NCBI GenBank assembly: GCA_024642525.1
Contig: JAHEAX010000010.1
Location: 1-64,000 of the forward strand
Length of the DNA: 64,000 bases
From: Erythrobacteraceae bacterium
GTDB lineage: Bacteria; Pseudomonadota; Alphaproteobacteria; Sphingomonadales; Sphingomonadaceae
Direction of reading: 5' to 3'
Below, piece after piece: positions 8,359 to 18,175 of the stretch; within the stretch, counting starts at the first letter, position 1, and the number at the start of each line of letters is the position of its first letter. A program made the position numbers and the translations under genes. Below the pieces are notes generated by a model. The model was not told the DNA's origin and did no database searches. It saw only the letters and a list, made by a program, of their open reading frames with translations.

Positions 8359-8663
8359 TCCGAACGGAAAGCTATTAATCGAAAGGGGCGGGTCGGCATT
8401 GCTGACCCGCCCTTTTTCGTGCGCGAAAAGCTCGTTTCGTCAGCTTTCAGCCAAATAATGTGACCCTGATCAAACCCTTCGTCGGGTCTATAAGTCGCCT
8501 GTCGAGCGATTTATTGCTCGCAGGTGAACACCGGTCTATGACCGCGGCTCTCATCACCTGGTCGCTTGCATCTGGTGGTTTATGTCTATAACACACCATC
8601 AATGCAGTGCCCCATGCGGGCTGCACCGATGATCGAGGCCCATATGATCAAGGCTCTGGCGCG
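8359..8663. other. 305-base gap before the RND efflux genes, with terminator and possible structured leader
   Basis: No coding frame is convincing here. The first 60 bases hold the terminator of the glsB-like gene. A stem-loop at 8498-8524 follows (CCTG-T-CGAGC, eight-base loop, GCTCG-CAGG), and GACCC / GGGTC can pair across about 8462-8488. I see no clear -35/-10 pair; TTGCAT and TATAAC near 8565-8590 are spaced only 15 bases apart. A structured leader for the efflux operon is possible but unproven. Confidence 0.4.
8386..8417 (+). terminator. Rho-independent terminator of the glsB-like gene
   Basis: A perfect 9-bp stem, GGGCGGGTC (8386-8394) and GACCCGCCC (8404-8412), with a nine-base loop and a TTTTT tail (8413-8417). 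It lies 28 bases after the stop codon. Confidence 0.92.
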
Positions 8664-9908
8664 ATGAATTATGAAACGACCGTAACTTCGGAAACCGGTG
8701 ACCAGTTCACCGCCGATTTATCGGGCGAACAGCCGTATGAAGGCCGCAAGCGCAATGTCAGGATCGCGTTGATCCTGCTGGCCGTTATCGTTTTTGCGGC
8801 GATCATGTATTTCCTCGTCAGCGGCGGAGACAAGGGCGCAGTTGCGGCTGGTGAAAATGAAGACCAGGCACCGCTGATCACGGTCGTATCGCCCGGTTCC
8901 GGCACGATTGCCGGCGAAATTGCCACCACGGGCACTCTGGCTGCACGCCGTGCAATGCCGGTTGGCGTTGCAGGCGAAGGTGGTCGCGTTGTGTCTGTGC
9001 CCGTTGATGCCGGCCAATGGGTCAATGCAGGCCAGGTCCTCGCAGTCATCGATCGTTCGGTCCAGAACCAGCAGGCTGCCAGCGCATCGGCGCAGGTGCA
9101 GGTTGCGCAGGCCGATGCCAATCTGGCGCAGGCCAATCTCGACCGTGCGCTCAAGCTGGTGGAACGCGGCTTTATCAGCACAGCTGACGTGGACCGCCTT
9201 ACCGCGACACGCGATGCCGCCGTTGCAAGGGTCAGGGTCGCCAATGCACAGGCAGCAGAATTGCGCGCACGCAATGCCCGCCTCAACATCGTGGCCCCTG
9301 CAGGCGGCCTGCTGCTGGAACGCAATGTCGAACCGGGTCAGGTTGTCAGTGCAGGGTCGGGCGCCTTGTTCCTCATCGCCAAGGGCGGCGAGATGGAATT
9401 GCTCGCCAGTGTCGGCGAAGTGGAATTGACCCGCGTCGGGGTGGGCACCGAGGCACAGGTCATTCCCGTTGGCACGGACAAGACCTTTACCGGGCAGGTG
9501 TGGCAGGTTGCGCCGACAATCGATCAGCAGAACCGGCAGGGCACGGCGCGGATTGCCTTGCCCTATTCGCCAGAACTGCGGCCGGGCGGCTTTGCCAGCG
9601 CCATTATCAAGAGCGGCTCTGTCGTTGCGCCCATGCTGCCTGAATCGGCCATTCTTTCCGATGATGCGGGCAGCTTCGTCTATATTATCGACAAGGCCAA
9701 CAAGGTCGTCCGCCGCCCGATCAAGACCGGGCTGGTGACGGGTGACGGCATTGCCGTGACCGATGGGCTGAGCGGGACGGAAAAGGTCGTGCTTCGTGCG
9801 GGCGGGTTCCTCAACCCCGGCGATGTCGTGAAAACCAAGATTGCCGATGCGCCTGCGGGCACTGCGTCTGTGCCAGCTGCCAGCACGACCGAAACTCCGG
9901 AAGGCTGA
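8664..9908 (+). CDS. RND efflux periplasmic adaptor subunit (membrane fusion protein)
   Basis: 414 residues from ATG 8664. One N-terminal membrane anchor (about 33-53, RIALILLAVIVFAAIMYFLV) is followed by the order expected for an adaptor of an RND pump. The lipoyl half-motif (VAGEGGRVVSVPVDAGQWV) comes first, then a helical hairpin rich in Ala/Gln/Asn (about 140-205), then the second lipoyl half (LNIVAPAGGLLLERNVEPG) and beta-barrel domains to the end. It bridges the inner-membrane pump encoded six bases downstream to an outer-membrane channel. No TolC-type gene lies beside it, so the channel must be encoded elsewhere. An upstream in-frame start (8607) would add residues before the normal N-terminus and is less likely. 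Confidence 0.93.
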   Translation: MNYETTVTSETGDQFTADLSGEQPYEGRKRNVRIALILLAVIVFAAIMYFLVSGGDKGAVAAGENEDQAPLITVVSPGSGTIAGEIATTGTLAARRAMPVGVAGEGGRVVSVPVDAGQWVNAGQVLAVIDRSVQNQQAASASAQVQVAQADANLAQANLDRALKLVERGFISTADVDRLTATRDAAVARVRVANAQAAELRARNARLNIVAPAGGLLLERNVEPGQVVSAGSGALFLIAKGGEMELLASVGEVELTRVGVGTEAQVIPVGTDKTFTGQVWQVAPTIDQQNRQGTARIALPYSPELRPGGFASAIIKSGSVVAPMLPESAILSDDAGSFVYIIDKANKVVRRPIKTGLVTGDGIAVTDGLSGTEKVVLRAGGFLNPGDVVKTKIADAPAGTASVPAASTTETPEG

Positions 9909-9914
9909 CACGGC

Positions 9915-12900
9915 ATGAATTTCCGCAATATCTCTGCCTGGTCGATCCGCAATCCGATCATCCCGATTGTGGCGTTCATCGCGCTGTCGCTGGCGGGGAT
10001 TCTCAGTTTCAACAAGATGGAAATCCAGAACGATCCGGATATCGAATTTCCGGTCGTGATTGTCAGCATCGCCCAGCCGGGCGCTGCACCGTCTGAAATA
10101 GACACACAGATCACCGAAAAGGTGGAATCCGCCATCAGCACCGTTGAAGGCGTTGATGTGATCACGAGCTCAGTCAGCGAAGGCAATTCGCAGACGCAGG
10201 TCCGCTTCGAAATCGGTGAAGATGTCGATACCGCAGTCAATGAAGTGAAGGCAGCGGTGGACCAGTTGCGCGGGGATTTGCCCGACGGGATCATCGAACC
10301 GCGTGTTTTCAAGGTTTCGACTTCCAGCAATTCCTTTGCCAATTACGCTGTTGAATCGGACGATATGACGATCGAACAGCTCAGCTGGTTCGTGGATGAT
10401 ACTGTTTCCAAGCGGCTTCTGGCCGTGCCCGGAATGTCCTCTGCCGCGCGGCGTGGCGGGGTCGACCGCGAAATCCGCGTGGTGCTGGACCCGGCCCGGA
10501 TGCAGGCGCTGGGTGTTACGGCAGCACAGGTCAATTCCGTGCTGCGGCAGAACAACCTCGATGCAGGCGGCGGCATCGCGCAGATCGCCGGTTCACGCCA
10601 GTCCGTGCGTGTGCTGGGCAATGCCGATACGGCATATGATCTGGGCCAGCGGCAGATAGCATTGGGCGGCGGCCGCACAATCAAACTGAGCGACATCGCC
10701 GATGTGCGCGATGGCAACAGCGAAATCCGCACCATTTCCAAGGTCAATGGCAAGCCAGTCGTCACTTTTGCGCCAACGCGCGCCAAGGGTGAAAGCGATG
10801 TTTCTGTCTATGACGGCGCGCAGGAAGTGATGCGCGAGATCGAAGCGGAAAATCCCGGTATCCGTTTCGTCGAACTGTCCAACATGGTGCGTTATGCCAA
10901 GGGGCAATATCACAGTTCCATGGCCGCCATGATCGAGGGCGCCTTGCTGGCTATCGTGGTCGTGTTCCTGTTCCTGCGTGACTGGCGGGCGACGATCATC
11001 GCCGCCATCGCAATCCCGCTATCGGCTATTCCAACATTCTTCTTCATGGATATGCTGGGCTTCACGCTCAACACCATGAGCCTGCTTGCGCTGGGCCTGG
11101 TGGCCGGTGTGTTGGTCGACGATGCCATCGTCGAAATCGAGAATATCGTGCGCCATATGCGCATGGGCAAAAGCGCCTATCAGGCATCAATCGACGCTGC
11201 CGACGAAATCGGCCTTGCCGTGGTCGCCACCACATTCTGTATTGTGGCAGTGTTCCTGCCAGTTGGCCTGATGCCCGGTATTGCGGGCCAGTTCTTCAAG
11301 AATTTCGGCCTGACGGTGGTCGCATCTGTTCTGATGAGCCTTGCTGTCGCGCGTATGATAACGCCGCTGATTGCAGCCTATTTCATGAAGGACCATGGCG
11401 CGGCCGAACACGCGAATGGCCCCGTCATGGGCATGTACGAAAATATCCTTCGCTGGACGCTGGATAACCGCGTGGCCAAGGCCATGCGCGCCAATATCGC
11501 CGATACGCCGATGCACTGGTGGTATCTGTTGCCCACCGCTTTTCTGTTCATCCTCATCCTTGGCGCGTTCGTCTTCGGCTTGCAGATGGTGATGGGGCTG
11601 TTGGGCGGTATCGGCTCGCCTGTTTGGCTCAATATCTTTGCCGGTATTGCTGCGGGTATTCTGGCCGGTTTCGTGGTCGCCTATATCCTTCGCAGCATCG
11701 TTGGCCGCGTCGCTGGCGAATTCGGCCATTGGTATGTCAATCTGGGTGACCGCACCCGTGCGCGTTTCCGCGACCATCGTGTTTGGGTAATGGGCGTTGG
11801 CGTCCTCGCATTTGTCTGCACCATTGCGCTTATTGCTTCCACGCCTGTCCAGTTCTTCCCCGATGCCAACTTCGATTACAGCCGCGTGCGGGTATCCATG
11901 GTGCCGGGCACGACGCTGCAACAGACAGAGGCCGTTGCCGAACGGGTTGAAAAGATCATCAAGGCGCAGCAGGAAACGGACAATGTGCTGCTGGTGGCGG
12001 GTGAAGGCGATGCGACGCTGTACATTACTCTGCGCGAAGATCGCGATCGCTCCAGCCTCGATTACGAGCGCGAGACTGCCTTGCTGTTCCGCGACATTCC
12101 CGATGCGCGGATAAACTTCCAGGCAAACCAGCAGGGCCCAGGTGGCGGTTCCGGACGCGATATTTCGGTTATGCTGTCGGGCAGCGACCCTGTTCTGCTG
12201 GAACGCACGGCAGCCTCCGTGGTGCAGGAAATGAAGGGCATTGACCTGATCAAGGCGCCGCGCGTCGAGGCTGATCTCCAGCGCCCGGAACTCATCATCA
12301 CCCCGCGGTCAGACCTTGCCGCATCGCTCGGCGTGACGACAGTTGCGCTCAGCCAGGCAATCCGCATTGCCACCATTGGCGAAATTGACCAGAACAGCGC
12401 GAAATTCTCGTTGTCTGACCGCCAGGTGCCAATCCGCGTTGTCTTGCCCGAAGCATCGCGCGATAAATTGTCGACCATTCGCAACCTGCCGGTGCCAACG
12501 GCTTCGGGCGGCTCTGTCCCGCTCAGCCGCGTGGCCGAAATCCGCTTTGGTTCAGGCCCAACCACCATCCAGCGTTATGATCGCCAGCGCCGTGTCTACA
12601 TCGGTGCCGACCTTGCGCCGGGCGCTGAAAAGGGCCGCGCTGACCAGGCGATCAAGGAACTGCCGATCATGCAGAACCTGCCTACCGGCGTATCCAACAA
12701 GGCTGAAGGGAGCGACAAGTTCCTGGCCGAACTGATCAACGATTTTGCCATTGCGCTGGTTTCGGGCATCCTGCTCGTATTCGCGGTGCTGGTGCTGCTT
12801 TATCGCCGCCTCATGTCGCCGCTGGTCAACATGGGTTCACTGCTGCTGGCTCCGCTGGGCGGCATTCTTGCGATCAAGCTGCTCGGCCAGCCAATCTCCA

Positions 12901-13337
12901 TGCCGGTGTTCATCGGCGTGTTGATGCTGTTCGGCATCGTGGCGAAGAACTCCATCCTGCTGGTCGATTTCGCGATCGAGGAAATGGCGCGCGGTGAAGG
13001 CAAGTTCGTCGCCATTGTCGAAGCAGGTCGCAAGCGCGCCCAGCCCATTGTCATGACGACTGTCGCCATGACAGCGGGCATGGTGCCAACCGCACTGTCC
13101 ATTTCGGGTGACGGCGCATGGCGTGCGCCGATGGGGACGGTGGTGATCGGCGGGCTTATCCTGTCGACCATGCTGACGCTGCTTATCGTGCCGGCTGGTT
13201 TCAGCCTGGCCGATGGTTTTGAAAAGCGTGTCGGGCCATGGCTGCGTCAGAAACTGCTGACTTACCAACCGGGCGACGAGGACCGGCCACTGCGCGGTTC
13301 GGCCTCTTCCGGGCCAGAGACTGCCCCTGCCGAGTGA
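9915..13337 (+). CDS. RND efflux permease, AcrB/HAE1-like, with an enlarged central membrane region
   Basis: 1140 residues; AcrB-type pumps usually have about 1040. The proton-relay residues are present: Asp402-Asp403 in [13 protein letters not shown] (AcrB D407/D408) and Lys1011 in [11 protein letters not shown] (AcrB K940). Two large periplasmic loops follow the first helix of each half, as usual. Drugs or other amphiphilic compounds would be exported using the proton gradient. The oddity is an insertion of roughly 75-100 residues between the two halves (about 519-622) with two extra hydrophobic stretches (about 537-563 and 571-594). It forms an operon with the adaptor gene; no repressor gene is adjacent. 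Confidence 0.93.
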   Translation: MNFRNISAWSIRNPIIPIVAFIALSLAGILSFNKMEIQNDPDIEFPVVIVSIAQPGAAPSEIDTQITEKVESAISTVEGVDVITSSVSEGNSQTQVRFEIGEDVDTAVNEVKAAVDQLRGDLPDGIIEPRVFKVSTSSNSFANYAVESDDMTIEQLSWFVDDTVSKRLLAVPGMSSAARRGGVDREIRVVLDPARMQALGVTAAQVNSVLRQNNLDAGGGIAQIAGSRQSVRVLGNADTAYDLGQRQIALGGGRTIKLSDIADVRDGNSEIRTISKVNGKPVVTFAPTRAKGESDVSVYDGAQEVMREIEAENPGIRFVELSNMVRYAKGQYHSSMAAMIEGALLAIVVVFLFLRDWRATIIAAIAIPLSAIPTFFFMDMLGFTLNTMSLLALGLVAGVLVDDAIVEIENIVRHMRMGKSAYQASIDAADEIGLAVVATTFCIVAVFLPVGLMPGIAGQFFKNFGLTVVASVLMSLAVARMITPLIAAYFMKDHGAAEHANGPVMGMYENILRWTLDNRVAKAMRANIADTPMHWWYLLPTAFLFILILGAFVFGLQMVMGLLGGIGSPVWLNIFAGIAAGILAGFVVAYILRSIVGRVAGEFGHWYVNLGDRTRARFRDHRVWVMGVGVLAFVCTIALIASTPVQFFPDANFDYSRVRVSMVPGTTLQQTEAVAERVEKIIKAQQETDNVLLVAGEGDATLYITLREDRDRSSLDYERETALLFRDIPDARINFQANQQGPGGGSGRDISVMLSGSDPVLLERTAASVVQEMKGIDLIKAPRVEADLQRPELIITPRSDLAASLGVTTVALSQAIRIATIGEIDQNSAKFSLSDRQVPIRVVLPEASRDKLSTIRNLPVPTASGGSVPLSRVAEIRFGSGPTTIQRYDRQRRVYIGADLAPGAEKGRADQAIKELPIMQNLPTGVSNKAEGSDKFLAELINDFAIALVSGILLVFAVLVLLYRRLMSPLVNMGSLLLAPLGGILAIKLLGQPISMPVFIGVLMLFGIVAKNSILLVDFAIEEMARGEGKFVAIVEAGRKRAQPIVMTTVAMTAGMVPTALSISGDGAWRAPMGTVVIGGLILSTMLTLLIVPAGFSLADGFEKRVGPWLRQKLLTYQPGDEDRPLRGSASSGPETAPAE

Positions 13338-13417
13338 GTGTGGACGCACCCTTGGGGCAAGGCAGCCGTAAAGATACAGACCTGACAATCGCCGATGCCC
13401 GTATTAGGGGCGATGTG

Positions 13418-14668
13418 ATGGAGAAAGTCACTGCCCCTATGGCCGACCGCGCCAGGACCATGCGGCTGACGGCCACTTTCATGCTGGTGGTCATGGCGGG
13501 CCTTTTCCTGCTGACCCGCCAGTATGAAGGGTTCCACCCGGCCTGGGGCTATCTCCATGCCTTTGCAGAAGCGGCAATGGTGGGCGGGCTGGCTGACTGG
13601 TTTGCGGTGACCGCGCTGTTCCGCAGGCCGCTGGGCCTGCCTATCCCGCACACGGCGATTATCCCTGAAAACAAGGACCGCATTGCCGATACGATGGCGC
13701 AGTTCCTGCAGGACAATTTCCTGACGCCTGCAGTGGTTGCGCGGCGGATGCAGTCGATGAACCTGGCGCGCGCCGCTGGCTCCTTCCTGGTCGAACCCAA
13801 GACCGGCAGCGGGTCACGCATTGGCGCAGGCGCTGCGGAACTTCTCGCAGGTATTCTTGAATCGCTCGATCCGGAACGGCTGGGCGGGCAGGTGAAGGCC
13901 GGCCTCAAGAACCAGATGGCTAAGCTCGAGGTTTCGCCCTTGCTGGGCCAGATGCTGACCGCTGCCATTGCTGACCGCCGCCATTTGCCGCTGATGGATT
14001 CGCTCATCCGCTGGGCAGGACTGACGCTGGAAGACAATGAAGAAATGGTGCGCGCCATGATCCATGACCGCGCCAATTCGCTCATCCGCTGGGTCGGACT
14101 GGATGAACGGCTGGCCAATTCAGTGCTGGATGGCCTTTACAAGCTGCTGGCAGAAGTGCTGGTGGACCCTGATCATCCCCTGCGGGCCAAGATCGAGGAA
14201 GGGCTGGAAAAGCTCGCCAATGATCTGGTCCACGACCAGCCCACCCGCGACAAGGTGGAAAGACTGAAGCGCGAATTGCTGGATAATCCGGCAGTGGCGC
14301 ATTGGTGGGAAAGCGTGTGGGAGCGCATCCGCGCCGGCCTCATCGCCATGGCACGCAACCCGGACAAGACGCTATCTGGCCAATTGGGCAGCAGCATCTC
14401 CGAACTTGGCGTTGCGCTGCGCGATGACCCCATCCTGCAATTGCAGATCAACCGCTTTGCGCGGCGCACAGCGGTTGGTGTCGCCACGCGCTATGGCGGC
14501 CAGATTGTCCAGCTTGTTTCTGAAACCGTGCGCCGGTGGGATGCGCGCACCGTAACAGACCGGATCGAAAGTGCAGTGGGCCGCGACCTCCAATTCATCC
14601 GTATCAACGGCACGCTGGTCGGCGGACTGGTGGGCGTAACCCTGCATTTCCTGAACGGCCTGTTCTAG
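13418..14668 (+). CDS. DUF445 family membrane protein
   Basis: 416 residues from ATG 13418; frames extending upstream overlap the efflux gene and are not needed. DUF445 (YjiN-like) proteins are membrane-associated and of unknown function. Visible: an N-terminal membrane helix (about 14-30, LTATFMLVVMAGLFLLT); the conserved block GGLADWFAVTALFRRPLGLP with IPHTAIIPENKDRI; a long, mainly helical charged middle section; and a C-terminal hydrophobic end LVGGLVGVTLHFLNGLF. The gene is followed within two bases by a GNAT gene. Confidence 0.9.
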   Translation: MEKVTAPMADRARTMRLTATFMLVVMAGLFLLTRQYEGFHPAWGYLHAFAEAAMVGGLADWFAVTALFRRPLGLPIPHTAIIPENKDRIADTMAQFLQDNFLTPAVVARRMQSMNLARAAGSFLVEPKTGSGSRIGAGAAELLAGILESLDPERLGGQVKAGLKNQMAKLEVSPLLGQMLTAAIADRRHLPLMDSLIRWAGLTLEDNEEMVRAMIHDRANSLIRWVGLDERLANSVLDGLYKLLAEVLVDPDHPLRAKIEEGLEKLANDLVHDQPTRDKVERLKRELLDNPAVAHWWESVWERIRAGLIAMARNPDKTLSGQLGSSISELGVALRDDPILQLQINRFARRTAVGVATRYGGQIVQLVSETVRRWDARTVTDRIESAVGRDLQFIRINGTLVGGLVGVTLHFLNGLF

Positions 14669-14670
14669 CC

Positions 14671-15195
14671 ATGGAAGTCCAGCTCGAAACCGGGCGGATG
14701 ATCCTTTCCCAGCCTGCCAGAGCGGACATGGTGCCTGCCTATGCCATTGTCAGCGACCCGGTAACGGCCCGCTATCTTGGCGGTGTACCGCAATTGCATG
14801 ACCACTTCATGCGGTTTTCACGCGGCGCAGGAAGCTGGCTTTTATATGGCTATGGCACTTTCGTGGTCCGGCTGAAGGATGACCCTGCTCCGATCGGCAC
14901 ATGCGGCATCTTCCATAGCTGGCGCGGGCTTGGCGATGATTTCGACGATATGCCCGAAGCAGGGTGGATCTTCGACAGGCGTCATGTGGGCATGGGCCTT
15001 GGCCGCGAAGCCATGGATGCCGTCATGGCCTGGTATGAGGGGGCATTCGGACCGCGCCGTATCGTCGCCATGATCGACCCTGAAAACAAGCCTTCGCTTC
15101 GCCTTGCAGCGTCGCTTGGCTTCGCCCCGTTCCGCAATGCCTGCCTGCCGGGCAGCGATGAACAGATGGTGCTGCTGGAAAAATTGCCCGCCTGA
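14671..15195 (+). CDS. GNAT family N-acetyltransferase (RimJ/RimL type)
   Basis: 174 residues from ATG 14671, two bases after the DUF445 stop. The GNAT fold is recognisable from LETGRMILSQPARADMV at the start, a central FDDMPEAGWIFDRRHVGMGL with the acetyl-CoA pyrophosphate loop (RHVGMGLGREAMDAV), and the late PENKPSLRLAASLGFAPF motif typical of RimJ/RimL-like acetyltransferases. Substrate unknown: it may acetylate an amino group on a small molecule or a protein N-terminus. Earlier in-frame starts would lie inside the DUF445 gene and are rejected. Confidence 0.9.
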   Translation: MEVQLETGRMILSQPARADMVPAYAIVSDPVTARYLGGVPQLHDHFMRFSRGAGSWLLYGYGTFVVRLKDDPAPIGTCGIFHSWRGLGDDFDDMPEAGWIFDRRHVGMGLGREAMDAVMAWYEGAFGPRRIVAMIDPENKPSLRLAASLGFAPFRNACLPGSDEQMVLLEKLPA

Positions 15196-15310
15196 CCGGA
15201 ACGGGCCTGCGCTCTCTATAAGGCATAATGCAACAGGTGCGGCCGTTAGGTATCAACCCGTAGGTTCACATCAGGCTGAAAATCACCTGCGCCCGATACG
15301 CCTTGTTTCA

Positions 15311-15330
15311 CCGGGGCACACCAGCCCCGG
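15311..15330 (+). repeat. Perfect hairpin in the leader of the sigma-like gene
   Basis: CCGGGGC (15311-15317) and GCCCCGG (15324-15330) form a perfect 7-bp stem with a six-base loop, 16 bases before the ATG at 15347. There is no T-run, so it is not a classical terminator. It could cover or expose the ribosome-binding region (AGGGGCCGGTC) just downstream. Confidence 0.45.
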
Positions 15331-15346
15331 CAACTAGGGGCCGGTC

Positions 15347-16078
15347 ATGTCAGCAAACAGCGATGCGATGGAACGCGAAGTCAAAGCGATACTTCAGATT
15401 TACGAGGTGGCCAGAACCGATGCGCGGCCCCGGACATTTCGCGAAGGGCTTGCCGTGGACCGGCATTTCAGCAGGCTGATGGACATATTGGCGGGACGCA
15501 TTCGCCACTTCACCAAGGTTTACGGCCTGAACGACATGCGTGACGATGCGCATCAGGCATGTGCGCTTGCCGTGCATCGCGCGATAGGGGCCTATGACCC
15601 TCATCAGGCGCGCTTCACCACATTTGTGACATGGCAGCTGCGCGGCGAATTACAGGGCCTCCGCCACCGGGTTCGGCTCGACCAGCGAGAAAGTGCGAGA
15701 AAAATCGGGGCGCGGACGGTCTCCATTTCGCAGACCAATGCAGATGGCGAGGCGGAAGCGCTTACCATCGTCGATGATAGCGCCTTGCCTGCGGTAGAGT
15801 ATGGCGCGTCCACGGCAATGGCACGGCATTGTGCCAATCGCCTGCTGGATGATTGGCAAAGGCAGATGCTGCAGCGTGGCAGCGGAGCAGGGAGGGGTTC
15901 GCAGACGCCCGCAAGGCTGGCAGCGCAACTGGCAAACGAGCGGGCTATTGTCGCTTCTCACCTGCTCGACATTCCGCATGGCCCCGCAGGGCAGGGCATG
16001 ACCAGCGAACAGATGCGGCAGGTGGCGCGGCGAGTAATGCGCCACATGGCAAAAAGCGCACTTGCCCACGCTGCCTGA
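15347..16078 (+). CDS. sigma-70 family-like protein with region 2 but no clear region 4
   Basis: 243 residues. The middle part (about 50-115) resembles sigma-70 region 2: [19 protein letters not shown], then [18 protein letters not shown] and [19 protein letters not shown], similar to the YDPxxGxFTTYAxWWIR pattern that binds core RNA polymerase and the -10 element. The rest (about 140-243) shows no standard region-4 helix-turn-helix; it is Ala/Arg/Gln-rich and ends [20 protein letters not shown]. It may be an unusual alternative sigma factor or a sigma-derived regulator. Start is ATG 15347. It stands alone between a GNAT gene and the convergent etf operon, with a leader hairpin (15311-15330). 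Confidence 0.65.
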   Translation: MSANSDAMEREVKAILQIYEVARTDARPRTFREGLAVDRHFSRLMDILAGRIRHFTKVYGLNDMRDDAHQACALAVHRAIGAYDPHQARFTTFVTWQLRGELQGLRHRVRLDQRESARKIGARTVSISQTNADGEAEALTIVDDSALPAVEYGASTAMARHCANRLLDDWQRQMLQRGSGAGRGSQTPARLAAQLANERAIVASHLLDIPHGPAGQGMTSEQMRQVARRVMRHMAKSALAHAA

Positions 16079-16102
16079 CCGCACTGGCGAACCAAACAAA
16101 AA

Positions 16103-16124
16103 GGCCCGCAATCGCTTGCGGGCC
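16103..16124 (-). terminator. Rho-independent terminator of etfBA
   Basis: A perfect 9-bp stem, GGCCCGCAA / TTGCGGGCC, with loop TCGC. On the minus strand it is followed by TTTTTGTTTG (16102-16093). It lies 30 bases past the etfA stop; the plus-strand side has only a weak T tail. Confidence 0.88.
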
Positions 16125-16153
16125 TCTTCAACACTGTTTCTGCCAGCGCGTGA

Positions 16154-17083
16154 TCAGAGCTTTTCTGTCAGTTCCGGCACGGCCTTGAACAGATCTGCCA
16201 CAAGGCCCACGTCTGCCACCTGGAAGATAGGGGCGTCTTCGTCCTTGTTGATCGCAATGATCGTCTTGGAATCCTTCATGCCTGCAAGATGCTGGATCGC
16301 GCCGGAAATGCCGATGGCGATGTAGACTTCAGGCGCCACGATCTTGCCGGTCTGGCCGACCTGGTAATCGTTGGGCACGTAGCCCGCATCGACGGCAGCG
16401 CGCGATGCGCCAACGCCAGCGCCCAGCTTGTCAGCCAGCGGAATGATATATTCCTGGAAGGTTTCTGCATCCTTCAGCGCGCGGCCGCCTGAAACGATGA
16501 CCTTGGCACTGGTAAGCTCTGGGCGTTCGCTCTTGGCGATTTCCGAACTGACGAAGCTGGAAAGCCCAGCATCGGTCGGGCCCGATACGGCTTCAACCGT
16601 GCCGGAACCGCCGCTTGTTTCTGCCTTTTCGAAAGCAGTGCCGCGCACGGTGATGACCAATTTGGGGTCGCTGCTGGTGACAGTGGCGATGGCGTTGCCG
16701 GCATAGATCGGACGGGTGAAGGTCTTGTCGCCTTCAACCGAAAGAATGTCCGAAATCTGCATCACGTCGAGCAAGGCTGCAACGCGCGGAGCGATGTTCT
16801 TGCCAGTCGTCGTGGCCGGGCAGACGAACGCATCGTGATGCCCCATCAGATCAGCGACCAGCGGAGCCACGTTTTCAGCCAGAGCATGCTCATAGGCTGC
16901 ATTGTCGGCAAGATGGACCTTGCCCACACCTGCGATTTTGGCCGCTTCATCGGCCACTGCGGCGCAATTGGCACCAGCGACCAGCAGGTGAACTTCACCC
17001 AGCTTTCCTGCGGCTGTCACCGCGGCGAGTGTGGCGTCCTTGACTGCGTTGTTGTCGTGTTCGACCCAAACCAGCGTTTTCAT
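16154..17083 (-). CDS. etfA: electron transfer flavoprotein alpha subunit
   Basis: 309 residues, the usual length. EtfA binds FAD and, with EtfB, passes electrons from acyl-CoA dehydrogenases to ETF-ubiquinone oxidoreductase. The C-terminal FAD domain is plain: [78 protein letters not shown] and [20 protein letters not shown]. It lies 38 bases downstream of etfB and ends before a terminator. The acyl-CoA dehydrogenase at 31327 is a possible electron donor, though it is not linked. Confidence 0.97.
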   Translation of the reverse strand: MKTLVWVEHDNNAVKDATLAAVTAAGKLGEVHLLVAGANCAAVADEAAKIAGVGKVHLADNAAYEHALAENVAPLVADLMGHHDAFVCPATTTGKNIAPRVAALLDVMQISDILSVEGDKTFTRPIYAGNAIATVTSSDPKLVITVRGTAFEKAETSGGSGTVEAVSGPTDAGLSSFVSSEIAKSERPELTSAKVIVSGGRALKDAETFQEYIIPLADKLGAGVGASRAAVDAGYVPNDYQVGQTGKIVAPEVYIAIGISGAIQHLAGMKDSKTIIAINKDEDAPIFQVADVGLVADLFKAVPELTEKL

Positions 17084-17121
17084 ATCGTCTTCCTTCGCGA
17101 ATATCGTCTCAGGCGGGCAGC

Positions 17122-17868
17122 TTATGCGATACCCAGTGCCTTGATCTTGGCAACCAGTGCATCGACATCGGCGACTTTTTCGCCAGCCTGCCGCACGGGC
17201 GGTTCGGAGACATTGGAGGTGGTGAGACGCGGCGTAATGTCGACGCCGAAGTCAGCCGGGCTCTTGGTGTCGAGCGGCTTCTTCTTGGCCTTCATGATGT
17301 TCGGCAGCGATGCATAGCGCGGTTCGTTCAGACGAAGGTCGGTGGTGACGATGGCGGGCATGGCCAGCTTCACCGTTTCAAGGCCGCCGTCGATCTCGCG
17401 CTTCACCACCACACTGTCGCCATCCAGTTCCACCGTATTGGCAAAAGTGCCTTGCGGGCGGCCCATCAGCGCAGCCAGCATCTGGCCGGTCTGGTTGGAA
17501 TCGTCGTCAATCGCCTGCTTGCCCAGCAGGATCAGGCCCGGCTGTTCTTCTTCGGCAATCGCTTTCAGGATCTTGGCAACGGCAAGGGGTTCAACCTCGG
17601 CGTCGGTTTCCACCAGGATTGCGCGATCCGCGCCCATGGCCAGAGCCGTGCGAAGGGTTTCCTGGGCCTTTGCAGGCCCGACGCTGACGGCGATGATTTC
17701 TTCAGCCTTGCCAGCTTCCTTGATGCGGATCGCTTCTTCGACCGCAATCTCGTCAAACGGGTTCATGCTCATCTTGACGTTGGCCAGATCAACACCTGAA
17801 CCATCCGCCTTGACCCGCGGTTTGACGTTATAATCGATGACCCGTTTTACGGGTACGAGGATTTTCAT
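17122..17868 (-). CDS. etfB: electron transfer flavoprotein beta subunit
   Basis: 248 residues, the usual length. EtfB binds AMP and forms the heterodimer with EtfA. Visible: the start [20 protein letters not shown], then [19 protein letters not shown], the ETF signature [20 protein letters not shown] with [20 protein letters not shown], and the C-terminal LGIA. It is the first gene of the etfBA unit. A perfect EcfG-type promoter lies 51-76 bases upstream on the same strand (17944-17919), suggesting that the operon is raised in the general stress response, possibly in addition to a housekeeping promoter I cannot identify. Confidence 0.97.
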   Translation of the reverse strand: MKILVPVKRVIDYNVKPRVKADGSGVDLANVKMSMNPFDEIAVEEAIRIKEAGKAEEIIAVSVGPAKAQETLRTALAMGADRAILVETDAEVEPLAVAKILKAIAEEEQPGLILLGKQAIDDDSNQTGQMLAALMGRPQGTFANTVELDGDSVVVKREIDGGLETVKLAMPAIVTTDLRLNEPRYASLPNIMKAKKKPLDTKSPADFGVDITPRLTTSNVSEPPVRQAGEKVADVDALVAKIKALGIA

Positions 17869-18175
17869 CTGCTTCTCGTCCTTCCAGGCGGCATCATGGC
17901 CGCTGCGTTAACACTATGAACGGTGCCCGAAGCACTTGCGTTCCGAACGCAGCAAAATCAACCCCTGCCTGCACCTTTGCCAGCTCAGGTCCCAAAACCG
18001 TAAGGTAAGGACTATGGCGGGCAAGACCCAAAAGCGCCGAAATGCTGGCCCGCACCCGCTCTAGACTGCTTCCGAATCACCTGTATCGGCTGGGTTTAGC
18101 CGCGCTCCCTCCCCCTTTCTCCGGTGCAAGTCTGCCTGCACCGAAGATGTCGGGGAGGAACGGTCTTGATTGCGA
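17869..18175. other. 307-base gap between sucC and etfB with EcfG-type promoter and a hairpin
   Basis: No convincing gene. On the minus strand it holds, in order of transcription, the region after the sucC stop and the etfB promoter. A perfect 7-bp inverted repeat CGGTGCA / TGCACCG (18122-18143, eight-base loop) lies about 33 bases past the sucC stop but lacks a T-run on either strand. A 16-codon plus-strand frame at about 18014 (MAGKTQKRR...) has no support. Confidence 0.5.
17919..17944 (-). promoter_or_regulatory. EcfG-type general-stress promoter upstream of etfBA
   Basis: Read on the minus strand: GGAAC (17944-17940), a 17-base spacer and CGTT (17922-17919), an exact match to GGAAC-N16/17-CGTT. 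Transcription would start near 17912 and give a leader of about 45 bases to the etfB ATG at 17868. It lies in non-coding sequence and points at a gene with the right spacing. Confidence 0.68.

Noticed and set aside
8565-8595. TTGCAT/TATAAC promoter for the RND operon
   Set aside because: The spacing is 15 bases and the -35 is weak.
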